A stretch of 24,697 bases of DNA from CAZJOD01 sp964547525 (lineage in GTDB: Bacteria > Bacillota > Clostridia > JAAYHZ01): contig CAZJOD010000043.1 in NCBI GenBank assembly GCA_964547525.1, forward strand, positions 1 to 24,697. Direction: 5' to 3'. Positions 23,839 through 24,697 of the stretch are shown piece after piece. The notes under the pieces were generated by a model, which was not told the DNA's origin, did no database searches, and saw nothing but the letters and a program-made list of their open reading frames with translations. The stretch's first letter is position 1, and each line of letters starts with the position of its first letter. The position numbers were made by a program, and so were the translations under genes.

Positions 23839-24613
23839 TCATATTGTTGAATTATGGAAGTCATATAAAATTGACACTATATTTGATTTGGATAAATACC
23901 TTGATAATTTTCGCATTCTTTTTGCTTACCATTCCGGGAAGATTGAAAACGAAGAAATCACTTATAATGACACAAGAGAAATCTTTGAAAATGGTAAAGT
24001 TTATAATTATACAGGAAGCCCACGAGCTTTGTTTGAGCAGCAAAATCAAAAGTTGTGCTATGAATTCTTAAAAGGAAAAATTATAGACAAAGAGAAAATA
24101 AGCCTTGAATTAATCAAAGAAATTCATAGAGTGTTGACGAGTGGGACTTATGATGAACGTAGATATGTTGAAAATTGTGAACGACCTGGTGAGTTTAAAA
24201 AGCACGATTATGTAACAGGCATTAACGAAGTAGGTTCATCTGCTGAAAATGTTGAGATTGACTTAAAAGAACTGATTGATGAAATAAATGAATTTACCGG
24301 GAAAGATTGTTTGAAAGCAGCGGCATATTTTCATGTAAGATTTGAGTTTATTCATCCTTTTGCTGATGGAAATGGACGTGTTGGAAGGACTCTCTTAAAT
24401 TATTATCTTATGACGTTTAGTCATCCACCAATTATTATTTATGATGAAGATAAAAGCTTATATTATGACTGTCTATGCAAGTATGACGAAAATGAAGAAC
24501 TAAACCCATTATATGAATTTTTGAGATATGAAACTGTAAAAACATGGAAGCGATTATTGGAATCAAGCAGTGCTGAAAGGGCTGATAGAAAGGGGCTTTC
24601 CGATCTCCTGTAG
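23819..24613 (+). CDS. Class II Fic-domain protein (AMP transferase family)
   Basis: The protein has 264 residues from GTG 23819; the RBS AGAGG (23810-23814) fits this start best, although GTG 23816 and TTG 23807 are possible. The active-site motif HPFADGNGRVGR (179-190) is intact, with H179 as the base. Residues 39-44, SGKIEN, match the inhibitory motif [S/T]xxxE[G/N], and because it lies before the Fic core the protein belongs to class II, which restrains itself. Fic proteins usually transfer AMP from ATP to Ser, Thr or Tyr of target proteins. The gene is intact amid decayed genes, so it may be maintained by selection or be a recent arrival. Its stop codon overlaps the first of two tandem repeats. 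Confidence 0.93.
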   Translation: MQIDQYNHIVELWKSYKIDTIFDLDKYLDNFRILFAYHSGKIENEEITYNDTREIFENGKVYNYTGSPRALFEQQNQKLCYEFLKGKIIDKEKISLELIKEIHRVLTSGTYDERRYVENCERPGEFKKHDYVTGINEVGSSAENVEIDLKELIDEINEFTGKDCLKAAAYFHVRFEFIHPFADGNGRVGRTLLNYYLMTFSHPPIIIYDEDKSLYYDCLCKYDENEELNPLYEFLRYETVKTWKRLLESSSAERADRKGLSDLL

Positions 24614-24673
24614 GGGTGTCAAGGGGACGGGGGTATTGACACAGGGGTGTCAAGGGGACGGGGGTATTGACAC
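24612..24673. repeat. Two perfect tandem copies of a 31-bp REP-like repeat
   Basis: The unit occupies 24612-24642 and 24643-24673 without a mismatch. It is G-rich (GGGGACGGGGG core) in an otherwise AT-rich region. Each unit contains TGTCAA and TTGACA arms around the G-rich core, so each can fold into a hairpin. The style resembles REP elements mobilised by REP-associated tyrosine transposases (RAYT) seen in Firmicutes. The family assignment is from memory. Confidence 0.8.
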
Positions 24674-24697
24674 ATATTAGTGCATATGGTAAGTTAC

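Noticed and set aside
24612..24673. CRISPR array
   Set aside because: The two identical units abut directly, with no spacers, and no cas genes are present. They fit tandem REP-like repeats.
1..24697. tRNA or rRNA genes
   Set aside because: No cloverleaf ending in CCA-type acceptor stems and no rRNA-like conserved stretches were noticed in the gaps on either strand. This was by eye only; a tRNAscan-type run would settle it.

Overview
The window looks like chromosome from an AT-rich, endospore-forming Firmicute, probably a Clostridia-class anaerobe. The main evidence is a Spo0A-type response regulator with the conserved DNA-recognition helix, an AgrB-type peptide-processing protease, DUF5317- and DUF6514-like proteins, strong AGGAGG-type ribosome binding sites and TTGACA/TATAAT-type promoters. 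I cannot name a genus from sequence alone.

Layout. (1) 1-4263, plus strand: a GGDEF/HD-GYP protein cut by the window edge, a DUF5317-like membrane protein, a small polytopic membrane protein resembling an AgrC sensor domain without its kinase, an AgrB homologue and a DUF6807 (PmoA-like) protein. A near-perfect bidirectional terminator follows. (2) 4351-7065, minus: a heparinase II/III-like polysaccharide lyase. (3) 7200-9520, plus: a small acidic protein with a long leader, a membrane-anchored amidase-domain protein, and a 100-residue protein preceded by a Spo0A box and promoters. (4) 9651-14007, plus: a Spo0A-type regulator, then a 1130-residue CheB-CheR-coiled coil-PAS-histidine kinase. (5) 13998-15515, plus: a second copy of the structured leader, then an FAD-dependent oxidoreductase. 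(6) 15578-18631, minus: a second, larger heparinase II/III-like lyase with a treble-cysteine/zinc-ribbon insert. (7) 18731-21211, minus: a possible IS remnant and a three-gene operon (polytopic membrane protein, small XRE regulator, lipoprotein) behind a consensus promoter. (8) 21468-22853, minus: a formylglycine sulfatase. (9) 23126-24673: an eroded accessory patch with an integrase pseudogene, a frameshifted AlbA_2 fragment, an intact Fic gene and two perfect 31-bp repeats.

Two themes are interleaved. One is catabolism of a sulfated, uronic-acid-containing polysaccharide (two lyases, sulfatase, FAD oxidoreductase, DUF6807 protein). None of these enzymes shows a signal peptide, so they probably act on imported oligosaccharides, though no transporter lies in the window. 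The other is decision-making: cyclic-di-GMP turnover, Agr-type peptide signalling, and a Spo0A/hybrid-kinase pair. The most novel-looking element is a roughly 90-nt sequence found twice, at 7230-7319 and 13998-14083. Each copy starts right after a -10-like hexamer and lies in a 5' leader, in front of two unrelated genes. It has a shared closing stem and conserved internal blocks, and resembles no riboswitch core that I recognise.
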